Translations under genes and position numbers: made by a program
NCBI GenBank assembly: GCA_027056485.1
Contig: JALUKQ010000088.1
Coordinates: 1 to 64,000 of the forward strand
Direction: 5' to 3'
DNA length: 64,000 bases
Source of the DNA: Campylobacteraceae bacterium
Lineage (GTDB): Bacteria; Campylobacterota; Campylobacteria; Campylobacterales; Sulfurovaceae
Shown here: one piece after another, positions 1 through 9,511 of the stretch
Layout of the letters: each line of letters begins with the position of its first letter
How positions within the stretch are numbered: the stretch's first letter is position 1
Notes under the pieces: model-generated
Seen by the model: the letters and a program-made list of their open reading frames with translations, nothing else
The model's database searches: none
Told to the model about the DNA's origin: nothing

Positions 1-395
1 TCTGCTAACTCCCACTTCTGTACCAAATATTTTGTTTTATCTTTTACATAAGTAGTATCAGGAAATTTCTCTTGCTTATCTTTTAACTTTTTTTCAATAG
101 CAAAATTAGGTAGCCATGTAGCCTTTAGATTAATAATGGCAACCGAACCATATTTCTCTTTATCATAGTTTTTTTCATGTAACGCATCAATAAAAGCTTC
201 ATTATCCTCTTTTTTATCTGGGTCAACATAGAAAAGTACGTAAAGTTTATCTTTTAACATACTAGAGTTCCATGGTGAACCATCAACTAAACCACCATTA
301 TCACCTTTTAAAATCACCTCTTTAGGCACTTCACCTACGGTTAGAGCAAATGTTGCTATGCTTGTTACTAATAATGTTGTTAAAACTTTTTTCAA
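1..395 (-). CDS. YtfJ-family periplasmic protein, 3' part cut by window start
   Basis: Manual minus-strand translation from TTG at 395: MKKVLTTLLVTSIATFALTVGEVPKEVILKGDNGGLVDGSPWNSS...LYVLFYVDPDKKEDNEAFIDALHEK; YtfJ-like thioredoxin-fold pattern; not in ORF track. Confidence 0.7.
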   Translation of the reverse strand, partial: MKKVLTTLLVTSIATFALTVGEVPKEVILKGDNGGLVDGSPWNSSMLKDKLYVLFYVDPDKKEDNEAFIDALHEKNYDKEKYGSVAIINLKATWLPNFAIEKKLKDKQEKFPDTTYVKDKTKYLVQKWELA

Positions 396-427
396 TTTTT
401 ATCCTTTTTAAATGAATGTATATCAGT

Positions 428-459
428 ATTGTAAAGAAGAAACATGAACGCTATATGAA
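428..459 (-). promoter_or_regulatory. Direct-repeat OmpR-type site S1: TTCATA-N5-TTCATG-N9-TACAAT
   Basis: Minus strand TTCATATAGCGTTCATGTTTCTTCTTTACAAT upstream of the ytfJ-like gene. Confidence 0.65.
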
Positions 460-502
460 CTTAACACAAAATCTATAGAAAATAGAAAAGGATACTCTAT
501 GT

Positions 503-536
503 AGGTAATATCCAACTAATAAATCTATAGTAGAAT
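503..536 (+). promoter_or_regulatory. Direct-repeat site S5: GTAATA-N5-CTAATA-N9-TAGAAT
   Basis: AGGTAATATCCAACTAATAAATCTATAGTAGAAT upstream of DUF2202 gene. Confidence 0.55.
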
Positions 537-566
537 CCATATATAAGTTAAAAATAAAGGACTACT

Positions 567-1271
567 ATGAACAAAATTCTATTAAAAAGTATCACTATTA
601 CTCTACTTACTGCCATACTCATTGGGTGTGGTAGTGGTGGAGAAAAAGGTCAAGGTAACGGTGACATTGGAGCTTCAGATGCACTTGTAGATGCAGCCAT
701 TGCTAGTGAAAAATCAACCTTAACAGTAGAGCTTCAAGACTCTATTACTTTTATGTATAGCGAAGAGAAACTTGCGAAAGAGATATACCTTAACCTCTAT
801 GCTATTCAATCTGTTAAACAGCTGACTAATATTGCAAATAAATCAGAAGTTAAACATATTGATGCTGTTGATAGATTGGCTATCAAGTATAATCTTAACA
901 CCACACTTTATCCTGATACAACTATCCCTTATGATGCAACAGCTTTAAACACCTTTACGAGTGGTAAGTTTCCTGTAGTTGAAATTCAAGAGCTTTATGA
1001 TGTACTATATGAGAAAGGTATTCAGTCAGAAAAAGATGCACTAGAAGTAGGTTGTTTGGTAGAGGTAACTGATGTTGAAGATTTAGACAGATATATCATC
1101 CAAGCAACAGAAGCTAATGCTACTGATGTTCTTACTATTTTTAACTTCTTAAGAGATGGTAGCTACAACCACTACTGGGCATTTAACAAAGGTTTAACCA
1201 ATCAAGATATTGCTGATGGATGTTGTTCATTAGGAGCAGATTACTGTCATCCTGAATATCCACAAAAGTAG
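567..1271 (+). CDS. DUF2202 domain lipoprotein
   Basis: Lipobox LIGCGS; MYSEEKLAKEIYLNLY and LRDGSYNHYWAFNKGL motifs shared with 14125..14928 and 15102..16436. Confidence 0.85.
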   Translation: MNKILLKSITITLLTAILIGCGSGGEKGQGNGDIGASDALVDAAIASEKSTLTVELQDSITFMYSEEKLAKEIYLNLYAIQSVKQLTNIANKSEVKHIDAVDRLAIKYNLNTTLYPDTTIPYDATALNTFTSGKFPVVEIQELYDVLYEKGIQSEKDALEVGCLVEVTDVEDLDRYIIQATEANATDVLTIFNFLRDGSYNHYWAFNKGLTNQDIADGCCSLGADYCHPEYPQK

Positions 1272-1293
1272 AAGACTTTTTTTAGTTTAGCAA

Positions 1294-1325
1294 TTCATAT
1301 AAGATTCATACTCTTCCTATATAAT
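1294..1325 (+). promoter_or_regulatory. Direct-repeat site S2: TTCATA-N5-TTCATA-N9-TATAAT
   Basis: TTCATATAAGATTCATACTCTTCCTATATAAT upstream of phospholipase A gene. Confidence 0.7.
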
Positions 1326-1367
1326 TAATAAAGCCATCATTTTTAAATACTGTATAGGGAGTTTATT

Positions 1368-2246
1368 TTGAAACAAATACTTATCATGCTACTACTTTTA
1401 GTCTATACCCATGCACTACCTCCTCTTATGAAAACAGAAGAGGCCAAAAGAGAGATGGTCAACTCACTAGACTTAGATATAAATGGAACTTCTAAAGACA
1501 CCATTACCAATATTATTACCTCATCTTTCAACCTAAAATCCTATCAAGAGAACTACCTATTACCATTCTCTTACCGTTATGATAGTCAACATATTGACAA
1601 TGGTATACATGAGTCAAAAGATGTAGAAACAGAGTTTCAAATAAGTATTCGTTACGATATTAGCTCTGATTTATTTGGCTTAGGCGAAATTTATAGCTTT
1701 GGATATACCCAACGTTCATGGTGGCAGGTCTATGCTGACTCTGCATTTTTTAGAGAGTCTAATTATCAACCTGAACTCTTTGTTAAGATACCTACCTATA
1801 ACACAGCTCTAAAAAATTCTCCTATAAAAGGCTTTAAAGTAGCTGCCATACATCAGTCCAATGGTCGAGGTGGAGAGTATGAACGAAGTTGGAACCGACT
1901 GAGTCTCTCAACCTTTATGCAACATAAAAATATTATTGGAGAGTTGGAGATGTGGTACAGATTACCTGATAACATAGACTACAACCCTCAGCTACTAGAT
2001 TACTTAGGCTATGGTAAATTAAAATTTATGATGCCCTACCACCAACACCTTTTTAAACTGAATCTCACTGCTAATCCATCGACAAACAAAGGTTCTGTAG
2101 AGTTTAGCTACTCTTACCCTCTACCTGTTCGAGATGAGCCTGACCTTTTTCTCTTTTTTAAGACTTTTAATGGCTATGGAGAGAGCCTCATCGACTACAA
2201 TCAACATGTTAATAAAATCTCAGTAGGTGTTAGTATTAGTAGATAA
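1368..2246 (+). CDS. pldA: Outer membrane phospholipase A (OMPLA)
   Basis: Signal peptide, beta-barrel pattern, HQSNGRGGEYERSWNR catalytic motif region. Confidence 0.85.
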   Translation: MKQILIMLLLLVYTHALPPLMKTEEAKREMVNSLDLDINGTSKDTITNIITSSFNLKSYQENYLLPFSYRYDSQHIDNGIHESKDVETEFQISIRYDISSDLFGLGEIYSFGYTQRSWWQVYADSAFFRESNYQPELFVKIPTYNTALKNSPIKGFKVAAIHQSNGRGGEYERSWNRLSLSTFMQHKNIIGELEMWYRLPDNIDYNPQLLDYLGYGKLKFMMPYHQHLFKLNLTANPSTNKGSVEFSYSYPLPVRDEPDLFLFFKTFNGYGESLIDYNQHVNKISVGVSISR

Positions 2247-2384
2247 AAGAGTTAAATAAGAGAATTATTGTCTTTTTTAAGACGATAATAATTATTATTT
2301 AGTTAGTATTCTCACTAGCTATTAATATTTCATTGATCATATTATGATAATATATAGTTATAAAGAATAATAAGGAGCAGTGAA

Positions 2385-2681
2385 ATGAAGTCAAAATTTA
2401 TACTTATCACCATACTTTTTTCACTGTTTTTTTCTATTGGACATGACTTCATTCTCTATGAAGAGAGTAAAGATGCATGTATTGCAACTGTTCAGAAAGT
2501 AGACAATATTAACGACAGTTGCTGCAGTCACATTGCTGACCTACACAACAACTTTCACTTTTTAGGACTACTTTCATCAGAGAGTATATTATTATTAAAA
2601 AAAATAGAAACTCCTCTATCTTATAAAGAACTCTCTTCTATAGGCATAGACTCTAGTACCTTTAAGCCTCCAAGAGCCTAA
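2385..2681 (+). CDS. Small secreted hypothetical protein, first gene before RND operon
   Basis: 98 aa ORF, signal-like N-terminus, CC/H motif (SCCSHIADLHNNFHFLG), RBS aaggag. Confidence 0.55.
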   Translation: MKSKFILITILFSLFFSIGHDFILYEESKDACIATVQKVDNINDSCCSHIADLHNNFHFLGLLSSESILLLKKIETPLSYKELSSIGIDSSTFKPPRA

Positions 2682-2762
2682 GCTCTCTCTCCACATAACA
2701 GACTATTTTTTCCTAAACAGAGGATAGCTCTATCTATAATTTAAGATATCAAAGGATTTACA

Positions 2763-3083
2763 ATGAAAAATTTACTACTCATAACCGTACTATTGGGTTC
2801 TATAGAGGCTCAAGAACTGACTATAGAACAAGTTTCTAAACTACGTAACTACAACCACTCTATGTCAGGAAAATTTAGGCATAAACGAGCTTTAATAAGG
2901 ATGGCAAATATTAGCAAAGAGAAGTCCCAAGAGATTACTCAAAATGAAACAAATGAATCAGTCAAATACTCCAAGCTAAGAGACCATAATAGGCGACTTT
3001 TCTACAGCATTCAAACAAGTAGTTATCGTATTAAAATAGATGCACTTGATGGCTCTATTATAAGTAAAGAGAGGATTAAGTAA
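2763..3083 (+). CDS. Small periplasmic protein, PepSY-like C-terminus
   Basis: 106 aa; signal peptide; YRIKIDALDGSIISKERIK resembles PepSY end; ATGA-type coupling to next gene. Confidence 0.5.
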   Translation: MKNLLLITVLLGSIEAQELTIEQVSKLRNYNHSMSGKFRHKRALIRMANISKEKSQEITQNETNESVKYSKLRDHNRRLFYSIQTSSYRIKIDALDGSIISKERIK

Positions 3084-4267
3084 TGAGAACTTTTATACTT
3101 CTACCTCTGTCTCTGAGTATGCTTTTTGCTCAAATCGTTTCACTTGATGAGATGATTCAAAATGCCCAAGCACCCAAACTTATAGAGCAACGCCTCCAAG
3201 AAGAGCGACTAGCCCAAGAGTCTAAAGCCTTAGCTTCGACCCAATCAGCTCCCCTTTCACTAGAGCACTCCCTTGCACGAAATAATGGGAAAGGGTTATC
3301 AGGTTACGAACATTCTGTAGGTCTTAGCAAAGAGTTTATTTTAGGTGACATTCAAGAACTTGACCGAAAAAGAATGGGTTTAGAGAGTGAAGCCTACCTT
3401 ATTGAGCAACAAAAAATACTGATAGATGTCAACAACCGTCTGAAAAATCTCTACCATCAATACTGCCTAGATAGCGACTACCTCTCAACAGTTCAAGAGG
3501 CATACGACAAGTTCACCTTACTCTCGTATAAAAAGCAACGAGCCTTTGAAGAGGGAGAGATTTCTAAAACAGAACTTCTCCAGATTGAGCTTGAGCGTAG
3601 CCGTTTAGAAATAGAACTAAACAAGTATAGTCGTCAAAACAATAATGAAAAGAGACTACTTCTTTCGCTAACAACATTACCTAAAGAAGCATCACTTTCA
3701 TGTCAAGATACCTACCCCATTCAAAAGGGTATCAGCAGTACAAACGAGCAACCATCATTAGACCAAGAGGCGTACCAAAAACGCATAGAGAGTACCCAAG
3801 TGGGACTCAAACGTTATAACCAAAAGATAGAGAGTGTTGAGGTCTCTATGGGCTATACCAAAGAGTTGGAAAATGATATCTATACTATAGCACTATCTAT
3901 TCCTTTAAACTTTAGCTCAAATAAGTCAGAATATGAAAAAGCTGCCCTCCTACACCAATCTTCAGCACTGAGTCTCCGATATGAAGAGCAGAAACAAGAA
4001 AAAGTACGACAAATAACGGCACTAGAGCAACAACTTAGCAGTCGCTACCAGACCATTCAAGCTCAGCAGCAAAATATTGACAACTACAAAAACAATCTAC
4101 TAAGCATGATGAAAAAAAGTTATGACTACGGAGAGAGCTCCGTTATCGAATACCTTTTAAGTCAACAGAAACTCTACACGTTAGAACAAGAGCTACTTAA
4201 AGAGAAGAAAGATTACTATCAAACACTCTTTAAGCTCTATAGTATATATGAAATCAAGGAGAAATAA
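3083..4267 (+). CDS. TolC/CzcC-family outer membrane efflux protein
   Basis: Coiled-coil OEP pattern, position before adaptor and RND pump. Confidence 0.85.
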   Translation: MRTFILLPLSLSMLFAQIVSLDEMIQNAQAPKLIEQRLQEERLAQESKALASTQSAPLSLEHSLARNNGKGLSGYEHSVGLSKEFILGDIQELDRKRMGLESEAYLIEQQKILIDVNNRLKNLYHQYCLDSDYLSTVQEAYDKFTLLSYKKQRAFEEGEISKTELLQIELERSRLEIELNKYSRQNNNEKRLLLSLTTLPKEASLSCQDTYPIQKGISSTNEQPSLDQEAYQKRIESTQVGLKRYNQKIESVEVSMGYTKELENDIYTIALSIPLNFSSNKSEYEKAALLHQSSALSLRYEEQKQEKVRQITALEQQLSSRYQTIQAQQQNIDNYKNNLLSMMKKSYDYGESSVIEYLLSQQKLYTLEQELLKEKKDYYQTLFKLYSIYEIKEK

Positions 4268-4269
4268 AA

Positions 4270-5340
4270 ATGAAAAATTTTTTAATAATAACCACACTTA
4301 TAACAGCCATGGAAGCCACACCTATTGTGCTAACTCCACAACAACAAGCTGACTGGAATATTCAAACCCAAACACCTAAAAACTCAAAACTTTTAAGCAT
4401 AGGTAAATGTATGGCAGAGGTGGTAACACCTCCTCAACTACTCCACACCATCTCTTTGCCATTTGAAGCACAGGTAAAAAAACTCTTTGTTGCCAATTAC
4501 GAGAGTATCAAAAAGGATCAACTTTTAGCAGAGGTAACAGGAAAAGATTGGATAGAGTTACAACAACGTTTTATTGCCGATGCCATAGAGCTTAAACATC
4601 ATGGTCATATTGCAGAGCGTAAAAACCGACTCTGTAAAGAGGAGATTATTCCTCAAAAAGAGTGTACAGCTTCCAATGCCGAGTACAAAGCAGATAAGAT
4701 AAAAGTCTCAGCATCTAAAGCACTCTTAAGAAGCTATGGTGCTGACAAAAACCTTATCAACAACCTCTTTGAATATCTAAAGATTACACCGACTATGACT
4801 ATTCATGCTAATGGAGCAGGACGTATAATTCAGCTCAATGCCCAAACAGGGAAGAGTATCTCTCCTAGTGAAGCTCTCTTTGTAACACAAAAAGAGGGAG
4901 CCTTATGGCTAGAGGCAAACATGTTGGCATACAAGTCTACTCACCTTGATGATAAAGTAAATGTTCATATTAACTTTAACCATCAAACATTTGAGAGTAA
5001 ACTACTGCTTCATGCACCCACTATTAAAGCTGATGACCAGACTCAGAAGGTACGTTTTTCACTTCCAAAAAGCTCAAAATTTCTAACAGGAATGAGAGGA
5101 ACCGTTAAGATTAGTATCGATAAACCTACTTTAAAAGTATCTAAAAAATCTGTTATTAGTTACAATGATGAAGAGATAGTATTTGTCAAAGATGCTAAAG
5201 GCTACTCACCTGTTGCTATTACCATTTTAGGGGAAGATGAAAAGTTCTATTATCTTAAAGATACACCAATACTTCATGCACCTATCGCAACTACTTCTAT
5301 AGCTATATTAAAGAGTTTAATGGAGGGTCAAGATGAATAG
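4270..5340 (+). CDS. RND efflux periplasmic adaptor (CusB/CzcB type)
   Basis: HlyD/CusB-like order, operon context. Confidence 0.85.
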   Translation: MKNFLIITTLITAMEATPIVLTPQQQADWNIQTQTPKNSKLLSIGKCMAEVVTPPQLLHTISLPFEAQVKKLFVANYESIKKDQLLAEVTGKDWIELQQRFIADAIELKHHGHIAERKNRLCKEEIIPQKECTASNAEYKADKIKVSASKALLRSYGADKNLINNLFEYLKITPTMTIHANGAGRIIQLNAQTGKSISPSEALFVTQKEGALWLEANMLAYKSTHLDDKVNVHINFNHQTFESKLLLHAPTIKADDQTQKVRFSLPKSSKFLTGMRGTVKISIDKPTLKVSKKSVISYNDEEIVFVKDAKGYSPVAITILGEDEKFYYLKDTPILHAPIATTSIAILKSLMEGQDE

Positions 5341-8300
5341 TTTAATCAGTTTTGCCCTCTCTCAGAGGATATTTTTTGTTATTTTAGCACTAACCATTTT
5401 AGGCTTTGGAATTAAATCATATAATGAACTTCCCATCGATGCCTTTCCTGATATTTCACCTACACAGGTGAAGATGATTGTTAAATCTGATGGAATGACC
5501 CCTTCAGAGATAGAGTCTCGTATTGCCATTCCTATCGAGATGAATATGGCTGGGATTCCCCATAAGAGCCTTATGCGTTCAACCTCAAAATATGGTCTTT
5601 GTGACATCACCATCGACTTTGAAGAGGGAACCGATATATATTGGGCAAGACAGCAAGTAAGTGAGCGTCTGAGCGACATAAAAGATGACCTCCCTAACAA
5701 CATCCAAGGGGGACTTGCACCCATCTCCACACCTCTGAGTGACATTTTAATGTTTACCATCGAATCTGACACCCTCAGTCTGATGGAAAAAAGAACCCTG
5801 CTTGATTGGATTATCTCTCCAAAAATTCGTTCCGTTGCAGGAGTAGCTGAAGTTAATGCTTTGGGTGGAAAGGTTAAGACCTACGAAGTGATTCCTAACC
5901 TTGAGCATATGCGAACATTAGGTGTAACGCTAGAAGATATTATCAGCACTCTTCAAAAAAACAATAAAAATGGAGGAGCAGGACGGGTAACCCAAGGGGT
6001 CGAAGCCATTCTCGTACGAAGTGTTGGAAAACTTAACTCTCTCTATGACATTGAAACTCTCTTTGTAAAAAAGAAAGGGAACCGTATTGTCAACATCTCC
6101 GATGTAGCAGCCGTACAGATAGGACATATCACACGTGCTGGATTTGTAACTAAAAATGGTCAAGGTGAAGCCGTACAAGGTTTGGTTTTAGGGCTAAAAG
6201 GAGCCAATGTTGCAAAAGTACTCGATGGAGTCAAAGCTGAATTAAAAAAACTTGAAGCGATGCTCCCTGAAGGAACCTCTATTGAGATTTTTTATGACCG
6301 AACCGAACTGGTCAATCTGGCAACTGATACCGTAAAAAAAGCATTGGTCGAAGCAACCATTTTAATTTTTGTGATTCTATTGCTACTCTTAGGTAACCTT
6401 GCTTCAGCTTTCTCTGTGGCACTTATTTTACCATTTTCTCTGCTTATGAGTTTTATGGCAATGCAGTACTTTGGGCTAACAGCCAACCTAATGAGCCTTG
6501 GAGGACTCGCCATCGCCATAGGGATGCTGGTCGACTCAGCCGTGGTGATGGTTGAACACATTACAGCTGAACTGGGTAATCCAAAGAGGCAACATGAACA
6601 TAAATTAGTCATTATTCGTAATGCAGCCATCGAAATGGCTCCATCGATTACTACAGGAGTACTGATTATTATCATTGTCTTCATGCCTCTGTTAACCCTT
6701 GAAGGATTAGAGGGGAAACTTTTTGCACCTGTGGCACTGAGTATTGTCTTTGCACTTTTTAGTTCACTTATTTTAGCATTGACCCTCATTCCCGTACTTA
6801 GTTCATTTATTTTAAAAAAGCGACCAGACAAAGAGTCTTGGCTCATAGGTAAACTCATCATTGCTTATCGTCCTCTCTTAGGTTTGGCATTACGCTACTC
6901 TAAAAGTCTGGTTGCAGTAGTGTTACTTATTTTTGCTTACTCACTCTATCTTGCTAACGAAACTGGAAAAACCTTTATGCCTACCATGGATGAGGGGAGC
7001 ATTATTATTGGGGTCGAGATGTTACCGTCAATTTCACTCGAAGAGAGTCGTGAGCTTAACCTCAAAGTACAGCAAAAACTCCTTAAGGAAGTACCCGAGA
7101 TTAAAGATATTATCGCCCGAACAGGAAGTGATGAACTCGGACTCGACCCGATGGGACTTAATGATACAGATACATTCTTAGTACTTAAACCCAAAGAGGA
7201 GTGGCGTACTCCATTAAAAGAAGCACTCATTGGAGAGATTCGGAAAGTACTAGATGAAATGGTTGGGATAGAGGCTGGATTTACCCAACCTATAGAAATG
7301 AGGGTATCTGAGATGCTTACAGGTGTTCGTGGTGACTTGGCAGTGGATGTTTTTGGAAATGACAACGACGAGCTAGAACGTATCGCGCAAGAGATAAAGA
7401 CCGTACTAGAGGATACTAAAGGTAGCTCTGATGTCTATAAAAAAGCAAACGAAGGTGTTGCCTACTTTGAGCTAACGTTTAAACACAAAAATATGGGTTA
7501 CTATGGGGTAAATCAAGATGAGATTAACCAGTTTCTTAACACCATGGTGACAGGAAGCTCTGTGGGGATTATCCAAGAAGGTATGCGTCGCATTGACTTA
7601 GTCGTCAAAGGGGAAGAAAGCTTACAGAACTCACTGGACAAGATTAGACATCTATACTTCCCCCTTCATACAGGGGAAAGTGTGGCACTAAGTCGCTTGG
7701 TTGAGTTTAAAAAGAGTGCTGGTCCCGTACAGATAGAACATGAGAATGGCTACCGAAAAACAGTGGTACAGAGTAATGTTGATGGGCGAGACTTGGTAGG
7801 TTTTGTCGATGAAGTCAAAGCAAAAATAGAACAAGAGGTGAAGCTTCCAGCAGGATACTACCTTAGTTTTGGTGGAGAGTTTGAGAACCAACAACGAGCA
7901 GCAGCACGACTACAGCTTATTGTACCCATTGCTCTCTTCTTAGTCTTTATAATGCTCTTTATCTCATTTGGTTCTATCATGCAAGCCTTAATTGTCTTTA
8001 TGAATGTTCCTATGGCATTGATTGGTGGATTTATGGGACTCTATTTTAGTGGAGAATACCTCTCTGTTCCTGCTTCAGTTGGGTTTATTGCTCTACTTGG
8101 AATTGCAATGCTTAACGGGGTGGTGATGGTCAACTACTTTAACTACCTTGTTAAGCGTGGTACTAGTATACGTGATGCCGTAATGGAAGGAGCTATCAAA
8201 CGGCTTCGACCTGTTTTGATGACAGCACTCATCGCTGCTTTTGGTTTGGTCCCCTTGCTTTTTGCTACAGGACCTGGTTCTGAAATACAAAAACCTCTAG

Positions 8301-8398
8301 CTATTGTAGTAATATCAGGACTTATAAGCTCTACTATTTTAACCTTGATTCTTCTACCTATTCTTTATCAATGGGGATGTAGAAAAAAAGAAGCGTAA
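5333..8398 (+). CDS. CusA/CzcA-family heavy-metal RND transporter
   Basis: 1021 aa; ELPIDAFPDISPTQV N-terminus, GGLAIAIGMLVDSAVVMVEH, GIAMLNGVVMVNY motifs. Confidence 0.95.
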   Translation: MNSLISFALSQRIFFVILALTILGFGIKSYNELPIDAFPDISPTQVKMIVKSDGMTPSEIESRIAIPIEMNMAGIPHKSLMRSTSKYGLCDITIDFEEGTDIYWARQQVSERLSDIKDDLPNNIQGGLAPISTPLSDILMFTIESDTLSLMEKRTLLDWIISPKIRSVAGVAEVNALGGKVKTYEVIPNLEHMRTLGVTLEDIISTLQKNNKNGGAGRVTQGVEAILVRSVGKLNSLYDIETLFVKKKGNRIVNISDVAAVQIGHITRAGFVTKNGQGEAVQGLVLGLKGANVAKVLDGVKAELKKLEAMLPEGTSIEIFYDRTELVNLATDTVKKALVEATILIFVILLLLLGNLASAFSVALILPFSLLMSFMAMQYFGLTANLMSLGGLAIAIGMLVDSAVVMVEHITAELGNPKRQHEHKLVIIRNAAIEMAPSITTGVLIIIIVFMPLLTLEGLEGKLFAPVALSIVFALFSSLILALTLIPVLSSFILKKRPDKESWLIGKLIIAYRPLLGLALRYSKSLVAVVLLIFAYSLYLANETGKTFMPTMDEGSIIIGVEMLPSISLEESRELNLKVQQKLLKEVPEIKDIIARTGSDELGLDPMGLNDTDTFLVLKPKEEWRTPLKEALIGEIRKVLDEMVGIEAGFTQPIEMRVSEMLTGVRGDLAVDVFGNDNDELERIAQEIKTVLEDTKGSSDVYKKANEGVAYFELTFKHKNMGYYGVNQDEINQFLNTMVTGSSVGIIQEGMRRIDLVVKGEESLQNSLDKIRHLYFPLHTGESVALSRLVEFKKSAGPVQIEHENGYRKTVVQSNVDGRDLVGFVDEVKAKIEQEVKLPAGYYLSFGGEFENQQRAAARLQLIVPIALFLVFIMLFISFGSIMQALIVFMNVPMALIGGFMGLYFSGEYLSVPASVGFIALLGIAMLNGVVMVNYFNYLVKRGTSIRDAVMEGAIKRLRPVLMTALIAAFGLVPLLFATGPGSEIQKPLAIVVISGLISSTILTLILLPILYQWGCRKKEA

Positions 8399-8400
8399 AC

Positions 8401-8432
8401 TGTATGGTATTGACAAATATCAATACCATGCA
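8401..8432 (+). terminator. Hairpin after RND operon
   Basis: TGTATGGTATTGA-CAAATA-TCAATACCATGCA, 13-bp stem with one G:U; weak T tract. Confidence 0.5.
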
Positions 8433-8459
8433 ATAAATAATCTCCCTACTAATAGAAAG

Positions 8460-8491
8460 GTAATATATCTATGATATGATAATTTTACACT
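8460..8491 (+). promoter_or_regulatory. Degenerate direct-repeat site S0 (possible autoregulation): GTAATA-N5-ATGATA-N9-TACACT
   Basis: GTAATATATCTATGATATGATAATTTTACACT upstream of response regulator. Confidence 0.35.
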
Positions 8492-8511
8492 ATAAAAAGG
8501 GGAAGCTTCCA

Positions 8512-9141
8512 ATGAATCGTATACTCATTTTAGAAGATGATCAAACCCTAGGCAAAAGTTTGGTTAAATATCTAAAAAAAGCAAACTATCAAATTGATTG
8601 GGCAAGAGATGGAGAAGAGGCTTTAGACTTTACCTATAACAATAGATATGCCCTCTATCTTTTTGATATTAATGTTCCTCTTATTAATGGCATTGACCTT
8701 TTAGGAGATCTACGCAATGCCGAAGATTTCACCCCTACCATTATTATCTCAGCATTGGTTGATATTGAATCTGTTACAAAAGGGTTTATGGCAGGAGCTG
8801 ATGACTACCTCAAAAAACCTTTTGACCCTGAAGAGCTTCTCATTCATATTAAAGCTAAAACAGGAGAGTTAAAACAGCAACTTCATTTTAGAAAATTTGA
8901 AATAGATATACAAAAAAATGAGATATTTAAAAATAATAAACTTCTGCAACTTGGAGAAGTACAAAAACGACTTCTTATTTCACTAATTCAACACTATCCC
9001 AACCCTGTTACGAAAGAGACTTTGCTTGAGCTACTAGAAAAACCAACCGATCTTGCACTTCGTGTCAATATTAATAAACTCAAAAAACAGTTGGGTCTTA
9101 AGATAAAAAGTATTCGTAATATTGGTTACCAAATAGATTAA
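8512..9141 (+). CDS. OmpR/PhoB-family response regulator (track start 8476 likely too early)
   Basis: MNRILILEDDQTLGKSLVKYLKK; receiver plus winged-helix C-terminus; RBS-like AAGGGGAAG precedes ATG at 8512. Confidence 0.9.
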   Translation: MNRILILEDDQTLGKSLVKYLKKANYQIDWARDGEEALDFTYNNRYALYLFDINVPLINGIDLLGDLRNAEDFTPTIIISALVDIESVTKGFMAGADDYLKKPFDPEELLIHIKAKTGELKQQLHFRKFEIDIQKNEIFKNNKLLQLGEVQKRLLISLIQHYPNPVTKETLLELLEKPTDLALRVNINKLKKQLGLKIKSIRNIGYQID

Positions 9142-9160
9142 GCATAAAACTATTTTACAA

Positions 9161-9192
9161 TTCATATAACGTTCACACTAACAAAGTAAAAT
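9161..9192 (+). promoter_or_regulatory. Direct-repeat site S3: TTCATA-N5-TTCACA-N9-TAAAAT
   Basis: TTCATATAACGTTCACACTAACAAAGTAAAAT upstream of DUF4405-like remnant. Confidence 0.65.
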
Positions 9193-9221
9193 AAAGCATA
9201 CTTATCTAGGAGTTATTATCT

Positions 9222-9442
9222 ATGAAATACCAACGCTTTGTCTCACTCTCTGCTGGACTCTCATTTATTATTATTTTATATCTAGTGGAGTTCTCTACTT
9301 TATCCCTAACCGAAAGATAACGGCTTGGACTGATTGGTCTTTTTTAGGTTTGGACAAACAACAGTGGGATAATCTACACATTAACTTAGGCATCTTCTCC
9401 CTGTAACACTCTATAATATGCTACAAGCATCACAAAAATAAA
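9222..9442 (+). pseudogene. Frameshifted/truncated DUF4405-like membrane protein remnant
   Basis: Frame 1 MKYQRFVSLSAGLSFIIILYLVEFSTLSLTER*, then shifted frame SGVLYFIPNRKITAWTDWSFLGLDKQQWDNLHINLGIFSL* matching DUF4405 TM1-loop-TM2 pattern, then TLYNMLQASQK*. Confidence 0.65.
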
Positions 9443-9448
9443 TTCTTC

Positions 9449-9480
9449 TTCATAAAAACTTCATAATTTATTTTTATAAT
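9449..9480 (+). promoter_or_regulatory. Direct-repeat site S4: TTCATA-N5-TTCATA-N9-TATAAT
   Basis: TTCATAAAAACTTCATAATTTATTTTTATAAT upstream of multiheme cytochrome. Confidence 0.7.
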
Positions 9481-9511
9481 TCTTTATAAAATAACTTTAG
9501 GAGCGTTCCCT

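Noticed and set aside
2331-2372. Possible extra direct-repeat regulon site upstream of the RND operon
   Set aside because: Half-sites do not keep the 11-bp period with a 9-bp gap to any -10
5362-8290. Antisense and alternative-frame ORFs inside the RND pump gene (5362-5772, 5930-6178, 6292-6861, 6933-7181, 6946-7365, 7688-7894, 8093-8290)
   Set aside because: Overlap a strong conserved CDS, low-complexity Ser/Thr translations, no RBS or motif
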